Positions 14,701-25,206 of a DNA stretch of 64,000 nt are shown here, in pieces; position 1 is the first letter of the stretch; each line of letters begins with the position of its first letter. Where the stretch lies: assembly GCA_018873245.2 (NCBI GenBank), contig JAEMBT020000006.1:11039855-11103854 (forward strand). The letters run 5' to 3'. The DNA is from Archegozetes longisetosus (lineage: Eukaryota > Arthropoda > Arachnida > Sarcoptiformes > Trhypochthoniidae). The position numbers were made by a program, and so were the translations under genes. Below the pieces are notes generated by a model that searched no databases, had not been told where the DNA came from, and saw only the letters and a list, made by a program, of their open reading frames with translations.

Positions 14701-17700
14701 ACTAAAGTGAATTATGTTTGGCCGAAACTTTTATGACTCGAACGAAACTAGGACTTTAAAAGAAAATTCAATTTTCTTAGTTTGTGTTTGCATAAGATTT
14801 TCTGAAGCTAATTATATTAATATTTTAAGTATAGATCTTTTACTTGCTTCTTATAGTATTTAAAAAAAATTTGTTCGTTCACTAGTTAATCTACTTAATG
14901 TTAGATTTAATGAATTTTATCTGTAGATTTTATGTTCTTATGAGCAGAATTAGTATTAAAGCAAAATTCTGTCTAGAGTGGGAGCTAAAAGCAGAGCAAA
15001 TTATCTTATTTTTAGACGTTCAATGGATTGTGGAAATTAATTGAATTGTGTTTTACAGTTGTGAACGCATACTATAACGCACTTGAAAACAGCATAGAAT
15101 TTCCGGCTGGTATATTACAAGGCTCTTTTTTCAGTAGAGATAAACCAAAGTAAGACTAAAATGCTTCTCACTGCTGCTTATCCATTATTGATCTTTTGTT
15201 CCATTGTTCCAAATCAGTTATCTTAACTTTGGAGGAATTGGATTCGTAATTGGCCACGAAATCACCCATGGCTTCGACGATCGCGGTAAATAACAATCAT
15301 AATTTGTGGTCAGGGAGAAAAGGGCAAACATCTGATTCCATCGAGGCTTTTTAGGTCATTCCGACATAACTGAGAGGGAAAACTTACTTATGGGCAAAAT
15401 AGCTCTCTTAGGCTCTCATTTTTCTTATTGAATATCAGTAGTCTTATATGTAGTGAATATTGGAAATCAATCATGCCTTTAGTTCGTTTATCAAGGGCAC
15501 AATCTATTTAGTTTTACTCAGCTCATCGTCAGTTTTCTCATCTTTAGATTCAATCGAAACAAACAATTCTGAGATAATTATTCAAACATAAAGATAGGAA
15601 TATCTGCCAAAATTGTTAAGTGTTTTCGTGGTTGCTCCGATGCTGGCAAAAGTCTAGTAAATCTCATTAATTGGTCTGTGAGGCTATTAGATGATTCAAT
15701 TTGTTTTGATTCGTACTTGGTAGTCTTTAATTCTAATAAAGTGCACTCTTTTTTAAATTGATTCTCAAACTGCCTCTAATTGGTTTAATTTAAGAACTTA
15801 ATAATAAGTAAAACCACAAAGCGTTAAGTTTTATTGCAAAACTTAATCCCAATCAAGCAATAAACTAGATCGTAAGCATTATAGGAAAGACTTACAAATT
15901 AGTTTTTCGCCATCAGATTTATGGGCATTAACAAAATTGCACTAGATTTGACCTGAGCCATCAAATTAAGTGCAAAAATACGATGAAAATATGAATTTAA
16001 CGGACCACTAAAGTGTAATAATATCTAAGGAACTTGCTATTTCTACTGTGTGTTATTGATTGAGTTTTAAAAGCCTCGAGTGTGTTATTCAACGCAATCT
16101 TAGAACAGATCGATGTTGAGATTTCAATTTTTATAGATTTTTATATTCAAATTTCAAACAAAATTTCTTTTGAATAGGTCGTCAATTTGATAAGGATGGA
16201 AACAATAAAAACTGGTGGGATTCGCAAACTGATAGGAACTTCAAAGAAAGAGCTCAGTGTATAATTGAACAGTATGGCAACTACACAGTTCCCGAAAACG
16301 GATTAAAGGCACGTATACCTTATTTAGTAAAACTATTTCAATATTAATAGAACCTCAATTTTAACTATACTGTATATATTACGTAGAGTGCATAGAGAAA
16401 CATTTTAGTCAAAACAATTCAAATATAGAATGAATTTTTCAAACAATTTTTATTAAAATTCAAGATAAAGTACATAGTAGGCCAATACTCTTTCCATATC
16501 ATCATTGAATATTATATAAAACAAACGAGATGATAACTGATTTCATCTACCTAATCTACCATGATCTAACCTAACTCAACCTTTAACCATCTTATAACCT
16601 TTATATCTGACATTTTAGTTGTGAAAGTGCAAAGGTAACTTGAAATTTAGTTTGATTCGAGGTATAGAACAGATAATACGTAGAAAATATAATAAATTTC
16701 AGAGAAAATATTCAAACCATTGGAACCTTATGGCAATACAATGTTTTAGTCACAGTTTCCAAGACACACGCACGTTTTTGAAAATAGGCTTCTGTTCTGA
16801 TGTTCCATCGTACCACTTGAAAGTTTACACTGACTATATATTGGTGCTATTAATTGTTTAATCATATGGCTTGCCTTTTTTTCATTGTGCTACTCTTTTA
16901 AAGTCTCACCAGACTCGAAAATGTTATCTTAGTACCAAAGCTTGAATTGAGCAAATTTCAGTATTCGAGTCAAGATAAGTTCGACAAGCATGTTATTTAC
17001 CTTTGCATTGAGTAACAAATTTAATATAACATATATTGAAAAACTAGTATTCATGAATTTTTAGTTTTAAACAGAATATTGCAAAGATTTTCTTATTTTA
17101 AAATTAAACCATTGAAATGCCCATTTTGTAAGATTTATTACTTGCATTGATTGATGTACTTGCATAAAAACTTGAATTTAATGATTGTACTATTTTAAGA
17201 ACTATACGATCTGGTTCGAGGTCGTTCTGAGATAAGCTTTAAGAATTAGAAAATGAAGTTATTTTGTTTCCCAAGTGATATATCGATGTATCGAGTTATC
17301 TTTGAAAATTTCTCTAAGATCGATTTCATTCTAAAACTAAGCGATTTGATTAAACTTAGCATCTCAACTATTAATGTTATAAATTTTACACTATTTGTTT
17401 GGCTCTTTGTTCTTTCTCAAAGTTAACACGATATAAATAGATGAGTTTCCATAAAGTTTATCAGTCAGCTGTAAGATACTTCTCTTTTGAAGCAAAAACT
17501 CACTATTGGCTTTTATGTTAAAATCTCTTTTGGTAAAGACCTAAATAGAAATCTAATTTAACTGTTTTCAGATATACTTTTATTAGCTTTAGAAATGTTA
17601 AGAGAATCCAAATTAAATATTATTCATTTGGTTTGGAATATTAAAACTTTTGAGCGCCTCCGTATTGTAGAATACTAATAATTCCTTTGCTTCTCTTATT

Positions 17701-20700
17701 GGATAAATTTTTTGAAATATTTTTCTTTTCTAAAAGTTTAAACTAAATATTGGCTCCAAGGTGACTTCAGAGTAGAAGCAGATATAGAAGAAATTTTATT
17801 TATTCGTTCAATTCTTGAAATTTTGTGAAAAATTCTATTTTTAATGCGAAAAAAGCCCAGAATACGGTTAGATCTTTATATGATCCCGCTCACGAGTGGG
17901 ATTAGGAAATTCTTTGAAACAGGAATATCATCTTTTATAGAGTATGAATTTTTCATGCTTTTGGCTCGAGTATTTTGTGCTTTTAAGTTTGTTTATCTTT
18001 GCCTCTCATTTTATTTCCAATGTATATTTTATTAAGCGTTAAGTTGAAAAGACTCTATTTTCCAAATGTATGACACAAAGTAATTCAAGTCAAATAAATT
18101 CTAATCTTCCAACCATAATAAATTAGACTTTTTCTCTACGAATATAATAAAATGCCCAATATTTCAGTCAATGCCATTTATGAGGGAATAAAATGTTTGA
18201 ACTTTAAAGTATATATGGAAACAAGTGCTTGTTCCTTAATACCCATCTGCAAAGGTGTTCAAAATCAAGAACTTCTTAATAGATTGAAATTATTTTTTAG
18301 TCAGATCCATACATTCTGTGAAACTTTCACTTAATTAATTCTCAAGTTTGAGATTCAAAAGAGTCAGTATTGAGTTGATGACTTAAAATAACATTTTAAT
18401 CAGTTGAGACGTTCTGTGTAAATTGCTAGTAACTAAGCGTAGTATATTCCTTTCAAATTTTTAATGATATGCTTATATATTACAATATCTACTACTACTT
18501 TAGATATAAAATTTGAATTCTTTTGTAATTAATAGAATCTAAAAATTGTCATTTACCATATGTACGCAAGTTGATTAAATTATAATTTAACGTTGCAGTC
18601 ACGACAAAGGCTTTTAGCTTTCTTCTTGAAAATTTCGTCAAAATTGCTAAACTTGAATTATTATATATGATAATCATGTTGAATCCTATTAAAAATATTC
18701 TAGGCGAACAATTGTGAAGGTACTGTGTAATTGAAGTATATGTCACAGTGTTTGATTAGTTGGCCTCAAAATAAAGATAACACTGCTACTGGTTTAGACA
18801 AAACTGACACTCATATGTATGCAAATTAAGTTGAGATCAATTCAAATAATTTGAATAACAATTTTCATATTTACTATTTAAGATGAAAACAAAAGTTTCA
18901 CTATTTTTAATAAGAACCCAAATCTTTTAACCTAAAATTGACCTAAAACTTAGAAATAACTATGCATCTATTCTATAATAACTTTACTTTATTTTTATTA
19001 TAATATTAGATAAATGGAGTCAATACTCAAGGAGAAAATATCGCAGACAATGGAGGAATCAAAGAAGCTTTCAGAGTATGTTTTAATTTTATAAAATTAT
19101 TTTTAATTATTTAGTTTAGAAAACGTCCTTCGGCCTGAATAAAGGCAACAAATTATTCGGAATTGATTACACAAGTCAATGATATTATTGATGTTTTATG
19201 GTTGAATCGTGTGATTTATGTCGATTGATTTTTCCGAAAAATTTTTAAGATTACAACCTTTAAAATGCATGAGATTTGTAGGCAATTCACATTTTCTATG
19301 AATCCTAAAAATAACTGAATCCTCTCTTTCGACTTAGAGGATGCTTTTTATCTTCTTTCATTTTCTGATAAATAAAAAGGCCGTAAAATTGAGTTTTCAA
19401 AAAATACCAGCACTACACTATCTGAACTACGCGTGATCTCTTGTAAAAAGAGACGCCAACGCATGTTAGTATTCGCAGAATTCTTGAATTGAATTTTTTC
19501 AATTGGAATTGTTCAGTTCAGAATGTGGAGCTCACTATTGCTCAACAATTTTTAATTGCGTTTCTCATCAAAATTTTCGACTGTTTTAAAGTTAGAATAA
19601 AACTTCTTTGATTCAAGTCCAATAAAATTAAAGTTGTTCAAATAGTATTATTCAGTATTAATTCATCTGAGAATTTATAAAATGAAAAATTTTAATGAGA
19701 AACATAATCGAAATGCAAAAGACTTCAGTCTTATTCTTTCAAGGCTGGTATTGTTGAGATGAAAGTTAACGAGAATACTATTCTATGGATAGAAATAAAG
19801 TACTGCTTATCATTTAGATTAATGAAACAAATTCAACTTGAAGCATGGATTTGAAATGCTAGTATTAAATTGAAATAAATTTTGATTAATTATTGATGTT
19901 GGCTAGAATTGGAGAAGTGACAGTATTTTGTTAAGGATTTCATATTTCCAAAACAATCTTCAATAATGAAGCATTGTGTACTTATTTTTCACTATACTTT
20001 TATTGTTACTTTGTTTGTTAACTTAAAATTAATTTCAAGCACACATAACAAAATATTTCAAGTTTAAATGCAAATTACCATTATAGTCAATGTTATGAGC
20101 ACAGACCAAGTTTCTCGTTAAATAAAGCAATTTCCAACATATTCCCATGTAAAATGTCTAATGAACTGAAGGCATTGCTCAATATATAATACTCGTATTG
20201 ACTTAGAGGATGAGATTATTTCGTAATAACCTTTTGAGCTGATTTCTTATTCCAGAAGAAGTTAATTTAGGGCTTCTTGAGTTTGCATTAAGATTTTAAC
20301 TTTTGTTAGATTCAATTGTTTGTCTTGAGCTTTTAATATCTCTTTCCATAGTCTGGTAGTGGCAATCTTAAAATGCAAGTCACACAACAATTTGCAAACT
20401 AAAGAGTCTTAATTCTCCCATTTTGCAAGTCATGTAGCATACTAAGATAATATAGATTTTTTGTTTTTTGAAATGATAAGCTTAGCTAAAAAAGAGTAAA
20501 TGCTCAAGTTTATTACTTGGATTACTCCCTAAACTTCAAATAAAGTTTATCTAAAGCAAAAGTTTCCATTAAAAAAAGTAAGCAAGACAAAATAAAAAAG
20601 ATTTACTTTTTTGAATCTATTCTTCTATCTTCAAACTTGCTTTTTGATTGCATAGAAGTGGATAATAAACTTGTCAGTCTAAAATAACTCTACATTGTGA

Positions 20701-21812
20701 AAGCCAAGTTTGTTTCCACTAAATTTGCCATTCTTTTCTTCATATCTGAGCTGATTATCAGACGATTGTCATACCAGTAAAGTTCAATTTGTCAAATGAG
20801 TAATATAAAACGCTATCTATAATGTTGTTTCAATTAAAGATAGGCCTTTACATGACTCACTTGGCGACTTATAGATCGTGCCGAAAAGAAAAACAAAAAT
20901 AAAACTTAAAGAGGCTTTTACGCACTTTGCAAAGTTAAATTTAGATTGAAAATCTCTAGAGGTTCAACGAATAATAAATTAAACTCAACAATCTTTTGGT
21001 GGCAAAATAAGTTGAACAATTATGAATTATTATTAAAGATTTTATGCAGAGGTAGTTCAGAAAATATTCTCATAGAATATCAATTATGGTAGGTCTCTCT
21101 GATAAATGAACATTCTGTCACTCCAGTGAATCCAGTAATCCGGTTATAATTTAATACTTATTTTCCAAAAGCTGAAATTTGCTTTTCTTTCTAGAATTTG
21201 AGAATTAATCCAAGTTTTACTTCTATGATTTATGATTTTGTCATAGTTTTGTGCACAAAACTTTTTGCTCTTTGATTAATTCAGTCAAGCTTTCATTAAA
21301 ATAAACTCTTATCGTTTAACTTCTATAGCACTTACTATAGCAATATAGTAATGTGATCAAAGTAGCCCATTATGAATTGTTTGCTATAATACAAGTTACA
21401 GAAATTTAATCAAGTCAGTCAATAAAACTTCAATTTTTTGTATTTATAGATGTACTTAATAGTGTAATACAGGTTGTTCTATATAGATAATTGTTTGTCT
21501 ACAAAAACGATCACTGTTTTTATTAAAATTTTCTTTTAGGCATATCAAGAATATGTCAAAGATCATGGACCTGAGTTATCACTGCCTGGACTTAAGTACA
21601 CTCCACAGCAGCTCTTTTGGATAAGTGCCGCCAACGTCTGGTGCGGTAAATACAGGCCAGAAGTTTTAAAACTTCGAGTACAAGTTGGGTCTCACAGTCC
21701 AGCACAGTTCAGAGTTATTGGTCCTGTTTCTAATCTGAGGGAATTCTCAGATACTTTCAAGTGTCCGACTGGATCTCCTATGAATCCTATTGACAAATGT
21801 TCTGTTTGGTAA
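5578..21812 (+). CDS. Neprilysin/ECE-like zinc metallopeptidase (M13 family), 19 coding exons
   Basis: A type II membrane zinc endopeptidase of the neprilysin/endothelin-converting-enzyme family, expected to cleave small peptides outside the cell. Coding exons: 5578-5720, 6943-7076, 11590-11724, 11802-11860, 11920-12022, 12097-12174, 12606-12817, 12901-13080, 13170-13256, 13539-13663, 13727-13949, 14024-14200, 14293-14396, 14473-14498, 15059-15149, 15218-15285, 16178-16308, 19010-19075, 21540-21812. They sum to 2415 bases (804 residues plus stop), usual for the family. Seen: cytoplasmic tail 1-62, membrane segment ~63-85, CLTPGCVKA at 129-137, FACGGW at 158-163, NAYYN at 598-602, HEITH at 639-643 (zinc His639/His643, catalytic Glu640), GENIAD at 700-705 (third zinc ligand Glu701, Asp705), His766 and Arg772 matching neprilysin His711/Arg717, and C-terminal CSVW. 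Several N-glycosylation sequons are present. All phases agree and no stop interrupts the frame. Neprilysin versus ECE subtype is unresolved. Confidence 0.95.
6943..7076 (+). CDS. M13 gene exon 2: juxtamembrane basic segment and signal anchor
   Basis: Acceptor TTGAAG precedes the exon. It encodes [15 protein letters not shown] followed by a ~23-residue hydrophobic segment. The aromatic/basic 'WW-x-RRTR-x-ER' pattern before the anchor is typical of M13 proteins. The donor is TTGG|GTGAG (phase 1). An out-of-frame ATG in a strong start context at 6952 lies inside this exon and is explained as chance. Confidence 0.85.
8781..8850 (+). repeat. Dispersed repeat, copy 1 (intron 2)
   Basis: About 70 bases resemble 20800-20869 in the same orientation. 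They share TCAATTAAAGATA and a following GACTCACT-like block in the same order. The family is unidentified. Confidence 0.5.
9947..9981. repeat. 12-bp tandem repeat, about three copies
   Basis: The unit AATGAACGAAAA is repeated head to tail with almost no divergence inside intron 2. It is a simple minisatellite. Confidence 0.85.
11590..11724 (+). CDS. M13 gene exon 3: stalk and first conserved cysteines
   Basis: Residues 93-138. A Ser/Asn/Gln-rich stalk ([12 protein letters not shown]) leads into [10 protein letters not shown], the first conserved cysteine pair of the M13 ectodomain. Acceptor TTTCAG, donor GCAG|GTATTT, phase 1 at both ends. Confidence 0.93.
11802..11860 (+). CDS. M13 gene exon 4
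   Basis: Residues 138-157, [20 protein letters not shown], the start of the Peptidase_M13_N domain with a conserved Cys (152). The intron after it is only 59 bases. Confidence 0.93.
11920..12022 (+). CDS. M13 gene exon 5
   Basis: Residues 158-192. Begins [20 protein letters not shown], the family hallmark FACGGW directly after CDDFYK of exon 4. Acceptor TTTACAG, donor AGAG|GTTAGT. Confidence 0.93.
12097..12174 (+). CDS. M13 gene exon 6
   Basis: Residues 192-218, ending in [11 protein letters not shown], which carries the conserved Y-x-S/A-C-M motif of the N-terminal domain. Acceptor TTTTAG, donor TTAG|GTGAG. Confidence 0.9.
12606..12817 (+). CDS. M13 gene exon 7
   Basis: Residues 218-288, including [10 protein letters not shown], a very conserved block of the M13 N-domain, and the sequon NNT near the end. 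The frame stays open past the donor GAT|GTAATA. Splicing there gives HVID joined to LDQASLG of exon 8, as in relatives. Confidence 0.92.
12901..13080 (+). CDS. M13 gene exon 8
   Basis: Residues 289-348, [20 protein letters not shown] and following; the G-(M/L)-P-x-R-x-Y-L block is diagnostic. Carries sequons NDS and NRT. Sixty codons in phase 0, acceptor GAGCAG, donor AAT|GTGAGT. Confidence 0.94.
13170..13256 (+). CDS. M13 gene exon 9
   Basis: Residues 349-377, [20 protein letters not shown] and following, 29 codons in phase 0. Two sequons (NIS twice). Acceptor TTTAAG, donor AAAG|GTATTA. Confidence 0.92.
13539..13663 (+). CDS. M13 gene exon 10
   Basis: Residues 378-419, beginning with [11 protein letters not shown]. 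It ends in ...RTDNR with Arg419 split across the intron (CG|A). The next intron is 63 bases and its sequence can be read through in frame, so an unspliced reading would add an insertion absent from the family. Confidence 0.92.
13727..13949 (+). CDS. M13 gene exon 11
   Basis: Residues 419-493. Contains [12 protein letters not shown] and, further on, [13 protein letters not shown], both family-conserved. Donor ATC|GTGAG. Confidence 0.94.
14024..14200 (+). CDS. M13 gene exon 12
   Basis: Residues 494-552, including [20 protein letters not shown] and the IGYPDEL block. Fifty-nine codons in phase 0. Donor AAAT|GTAATT. Confidence 0.94.
14293..14396 (+). CDS. M13 gene exon 13
   Basis: Residues 553-587. 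Begins [18 protein letters not shown] and ends in PNLKG plus two bases of the next codon. Donor GAGA|GTAAGT. Confidence 0.9.
14473..14498 (+). CDS. M13 gene exon 14: 26-base microexon
   Basis: Encodes WRKHARAA plus parts of two split codons (residues 587-596). It is needed to join exon 13 (phase 2) to exon 15 (phase 1) and gives a continuous [16 protein letters not shown]. Acceptor ...AAAAAAG, donor GCAG|GTATGC. Confidence 0.85.
15059..15149 (+). CDS. M13 gene exon 15: substrate-binding NAYYN segment
   Basis: Residues 596-626. [20 protein letters not shown] carries the NAYY motif whose Asn and Ala contact the substrate backbone in neprilysin. Acceptor TTTACAG, donor CCAAA|GTAAGA. Confidence 0.95.
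15218..15285 (+). CDS. M13 gene exon 16: zinc-binding HExxH
   Basis: Residues 626-649, [20 protein letters not shown] then DDR. His639 and His643 bind zinc; Glu640 is the catalytic base. Acceptor AATCAG, donor GCG|GTAAAT (phase 1). Confidence 0.96.
16178..16308 (+). CDS. M13 gene exon 17, with an apparent GC donor
   Basis: Residues 649-692, [20 protein letters not shown] and following, ending ENGLK. Contains sequon NYT. The only junction that keeps frame and family sequence is AAG|GCACGT, a GC donor. The GT four bases downstream would shift the frame. Confidence 0.9.
16309..19009 (+). other. Intron 17 of the M13 gene (GC-AG)
   Basis: A 2.7-kb intron beginning GC and ending TATTAG. Several short open frames lie inside (16640-16861, 17844-18035, 18152-18334 and, reversed, 18549-18746). 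None has recognisable content. Confidence 0.75.
19010..19075 (+). CDS. M13 gene exon 18: third zinc ligand
   Basis: Residues 693-714, [20 protein letters not shown] then FR. Glu701 is the third zinc ligand and Asp705 supports zinc-binding His, 62 residues after the first His, close to the neprilysin spacing. Donor AGA|GTATGT. Confidence 0.95.
19076..21539 (+). other. Intron 18 of the M13 gene
   Basis: A 2.5-kb intron. It carries copy 2 of the dispersed repeat (20800-20869). No other recognised content. Confidence 0.75.
20800..20869 (+). repeat. Dispersed repeat, copy 2 (intron 18)
   Basis: Resembles 8781-8850 in the same orientation over about 70 bases. The best-conserved word is TCAATTAAAGATA. 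Family unidentified. Confidence 0.5.
21540..21812 (+). CDS. M13 gene exon 19: C-terminal exon and stop
   Basis: Residues 715-804 and [15 protein letters not shown] continues exon 18. [16 protein letters not shown] carries His766 and Arg772. The protein ends KCSVW, the conserved C-x-x-W terminus of M13 enzymes. Acceptor TTTTAG. Confidence 0.96.
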   Translation, partial: AYQEYVKDHGPELSLPGLKYTPQQLFWISAANVWCGKYRPEVLKLRVQVGSHSPAQFRVIGPVSNLREFSDTFKCPTGSPMNPIDKCSVW

Positions 21813-22007
21813 TATATGTCATTTTAATTGGGGTCTAACTGATATTTTTCACAATCGAGAGATTGGTTTTTAATACAAGGAAACATTGTTATATAATATA
21901 ATTGTAGATCTTTTTCGAAAGTTAATGTTTTTAACATCTCTTTTCTGTGAATACATTTTATGGTGAATCTCATTCGTAATGTTATGTAGTGTTTGGTAAA
22001 TGTAATG

Positions 22008-22062
22008 CTTTATATATATATATATATATATAAAACATATATATATACACATATAAATAAAT
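22008..22062. repeat. AT-dinucleotide microsatellite
   Basis: A run of TA repeats followed by an interrupted second run, in the likely 3' untranslated or downstream region of the M13 gene. It accounts for the spurious tyrosine/isoleucine-rich open frame on the other strand at 21870-22052. Confidence 0.9.
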
Positions 22063-22236
22063 ATATCATATAATACATGAGAAGAATCACATTCGCAATA
22101 ATATAATATTATTATTGAGGGATTTTAGAGGATGTTATAAGAATTGTTTCTTTGACAACCATCAATTAGATAAGTTCACTATTGTTTAAGACATTAAAAC
22201 TAGATGTTATGAATCGGACTAACATTATTGTAATTT

Positions 22237-22242
22237 AATAAA
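22237..22242 (+). promoter_or_regulatory. Candidate polyadenylation signal AATAAA
   Basis: AATAAA about 425 bases after the stop codon of the M13 gene. Another AATAAA at 22056-22061 is an alternative. In DNA this AT-rich such hexamers are frequent, so the assignment is tentative. Confidence 0.35.
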
Positions 22243-23569
22243 ATAATTTCGAAACTAATTTTTATGATTTCAACAATAAATCATTTAAAGTTCGTATAAT
22301 TTCAATTTATTGTAAAATCTAAAAGAAATGCATCTCAGTGACAAAATGGATGGAATCATTCGCATATAGAGGAGCATTCAAGTTATCATAGTTAAACTTC
22401 ACTTCGGTATTATGCTAATCCAGGGCTCTTCATTTTTTTCTAGCAATATTGATTGATACGTATTGATAACATGACTTTGTCTTAATATATCTTTCAGTCA
22501 TACAAAAGCAAGGTAAAATTAAAGTAAAGTTATTTGAAATGAAAACTATTCTTTATGAGTGAACAAAGAAAAAATTCAATAGCAATAAGTAATAAAATTC
22601 TCGATGCTTGCATTAAATACAAAGTCGAAAAAATTGGTGAACTGCTTTGAAACAATAAAACATGTTTTGCTCTGTTCATAATAAAATTCTTAATCCAGTT
22701 ATCGCAAAAATATTGGTCGATTAATAAGTTCTTAGACTCCACGAAACTATAAGCAGTAAAAAAAATGCTGTCCAAATGTTTTGAAAATATAACCCTTTAT
22801 ATACCCAATAGCAGAATTTCATCTATTTTTATTAATGACTGCACTTTGTACGCATTTCAAAACAAAAATGTCTGACATGTTGATCAAATTTGAATAATAT
22901 GATATTCGTGTCCTAATCGCATATCATTACAAAAAGGATTAACTGATGATAAATGTTTAAATGAGATTAACTTTGTTTTGGGTGAGAAATTTCTGAAAAA
23001 CAAACAATTCTAAACGGAATTGGAGATTGATTCCACCGCTGATGGTTTCTCCTCCATAACATCTGAATAGCTAGCAGTCTTTAAGAAATAGCAGGAGAGA
23101 ATGGAAAGCTGCATTCGAGCTCAAGGGGATTGCTTTTAAATTTTATGTAAAAAAATTTAATAAAATTCATTTTAAGACCACTAGTCTAAGAGCTTATCAA
23201 TCAACTCAATATTATTAAATTTTCAAATATATTCAGCTATCAAATAACTTATTCCAAAGTGCACTCAAATATGAAAAAGCTATTCAATAATGGATGAATT
23301 GCAACATAAACATTGCATCAAATTAAGTAAAATATTCTGCATAAAAGATGTTCAAGCAATTACGTTGTTGCGAAATATAGATAAAGCCATTTTATTGATG
23401 TTTTGTCACATTTTACTGATGGCAAACAGCCTAATTGCCTATTCAACGTTTTCTCTGTGAGAAAATTGTAACTTTGATGAGCTTAGCATGCTCATAATAA
23501 TTATACTAAAATACTAAGGAGAAACTTTCAGTTGTATCTCAAAAGATTTTGACTTCTAGTAGTTAGCAA
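22243..23569. other. Intergenic AT-rich sequence
   Basis: No recognisable gene or repeat pair. The reverse-strand open frame at 22530-22775 has no family features. Confidence 0.4.
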
Positions 23570-24195
23570 TTCAAAAATAATATTATAACTTAAAATTTAA
23601 CCACAATACAAAATGATGAGCACCAACTTTAATGCTAAATTAGGTTAAAGTTTAACATATTATGAGGGAGAATTGCTCATGATCTAACCCTTTATATCAA
23701 TAGCATACTTTATAGCAGATATTCACATAAACGTTGTTTGACTTTTTAAGAAAATTAAATTCTTATGTTAGGTTAGTAAGAGTTTTTAAATATTTAGTAA
23801 ATAATTTGTTTAGAATATTTGCTTTAATTTTAATACATATAGTTTTAGTGAAATAAATTGTAAAAATATATCGTTTATATTTTGCAATCATTGTAGAAAT
23901 TTTTTTGTTTTAGCTATTTCTTTATTAACTACAATATTCATGAGTTAAATTAAAATATTATTAAATTATTTATTTATTAAACACTTAAAAATCCTATTAA
24001 ATTAATATAATGTTTTACAAAAGTTAAACAACTTTTATAGTAAGCATTTTCTATAAAGTATGTTATTAAGGGTTAAGACGTTCAAAGAGGAAATCTCTTA
24101 AGATATGATAAACTTTTGATCCAATTTATTTAACATTAAAATTAGTGCTCATCATTTTTTCATAATTAAATTTTTAGTTATGACATAATTTTTAA
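23570..24195. repeat. Fold-back (palindromic) element A
   Basis: The left arm (about 23585-23770) and right arm (about 24010-24180) are diverged reverse complements. Matched blocks are AAATGATGAGCACCAACTTT with its partner near 24130, and CATACTTTATAG with its partner near 24055. The arms converge on an AT-rich centre. Such long imperfect palindromes are usual for fold-back or Tc1-type MITEs. No coding remnant is visible. Confidence 0.65.
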
Positions 24196-24248
24196 ATTGG
24201 TAACCACCAAAAGTCAAAATTTCTGAGACAGAACTGAAATTCCTTCTG

Positions 24249-24714
24249 ACAATCAACCATCAACTTATGCTAGTCTTATATTGAAATGAAACTTTTACGA
24301 TAAATAGGAGACATAAATTAATGAAATTTAAAATGCTTTTTAAGTGTCAGTTTTTTAAGTTGTTAAATTTACAGGACGTCAAGTCTCAATTAAATTAATT
24401 AATAGAGAATTAAGCAAAAGCTTAGTGAGGAAGTGTCTTTATAGTCAAAGTTTTCACATTAAATATGAATCAGACAACAAATTTTTTTGTATTATCGCAC
24501 GTAAAAAGACTTTCCTGCTAAGCATTTCATTAGTTTATTAACTTCATTAGCGATAAGTTTAGCTGAAATTTTAAGAAATTAAAGCAATTTTTTTATATAA
24601 TTATGTAAAAACGGGCGCTTAAAACTATTCATAACTTTAATAGCAATAGAAACTCTTCAATTTTCAATAACTTTCATATTAATATGAAACTAGCATAAGC
24701 TGATGGTTGATTGT
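24249..24714. repeat. Fold-back (palindromic) element B
   Basis: The ends are near-perfect reverse complements: ACAATCAACCATCAACTTAT on the left matches the inverse of 24690-24714 with one or two changes. Weaker pairing continues inward (AAGCTTAGTGAGGAAGTG near 24418 with its partner near 24510). It lies directly beside element A. Terminal target duplication not determined. Confidence 0.7.
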
Positions 24715-25206
24715 GAGTAAAATAGCGAGAGACCAACAATTTGATGAGGTTTTATGAAAATCTGTGGGTTATAAACTGAATAATAATATACAACAGAGTT
24801 AAAGATTTTCATATCAATAAGTCGAGTATTTTGAAGGGTTTAAGTTCATTGAATTTCAATTTCGCTATATTTTCTATGAAATGGGGTTGAAGATAAAGCG
24901 AGAGATCTAATACTTTTTACATTCCTTTCAATAGAAAGAATTTCATAGGATAGAAATCTTCGAAAATCTAAATTTTTAATATCTTTCTACAAGAAGATTG
25001 GCCAATATTTTTTTTGAGCCAAAAGAACTCTTTAATTGGTCTTTCAGCGATAAGTCTAAAACCTAGAAAAATGCTAAAATTATGTTAATTAATGAAGAAA
25101 AACTAAATAAATGTATTTTTGAAAAAAATTCTATAACTTTTATGAATTTATATAAGGACATATCCAAAATTATAATTTGCAAATTGTATTAACTCAACAA
25201 TAAAGT

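Noticed and set aside
21870..22052. Reverse-strand open frame rich in Ile and Tyr
   Set aside because: It is a translation of the TA microsatellite.
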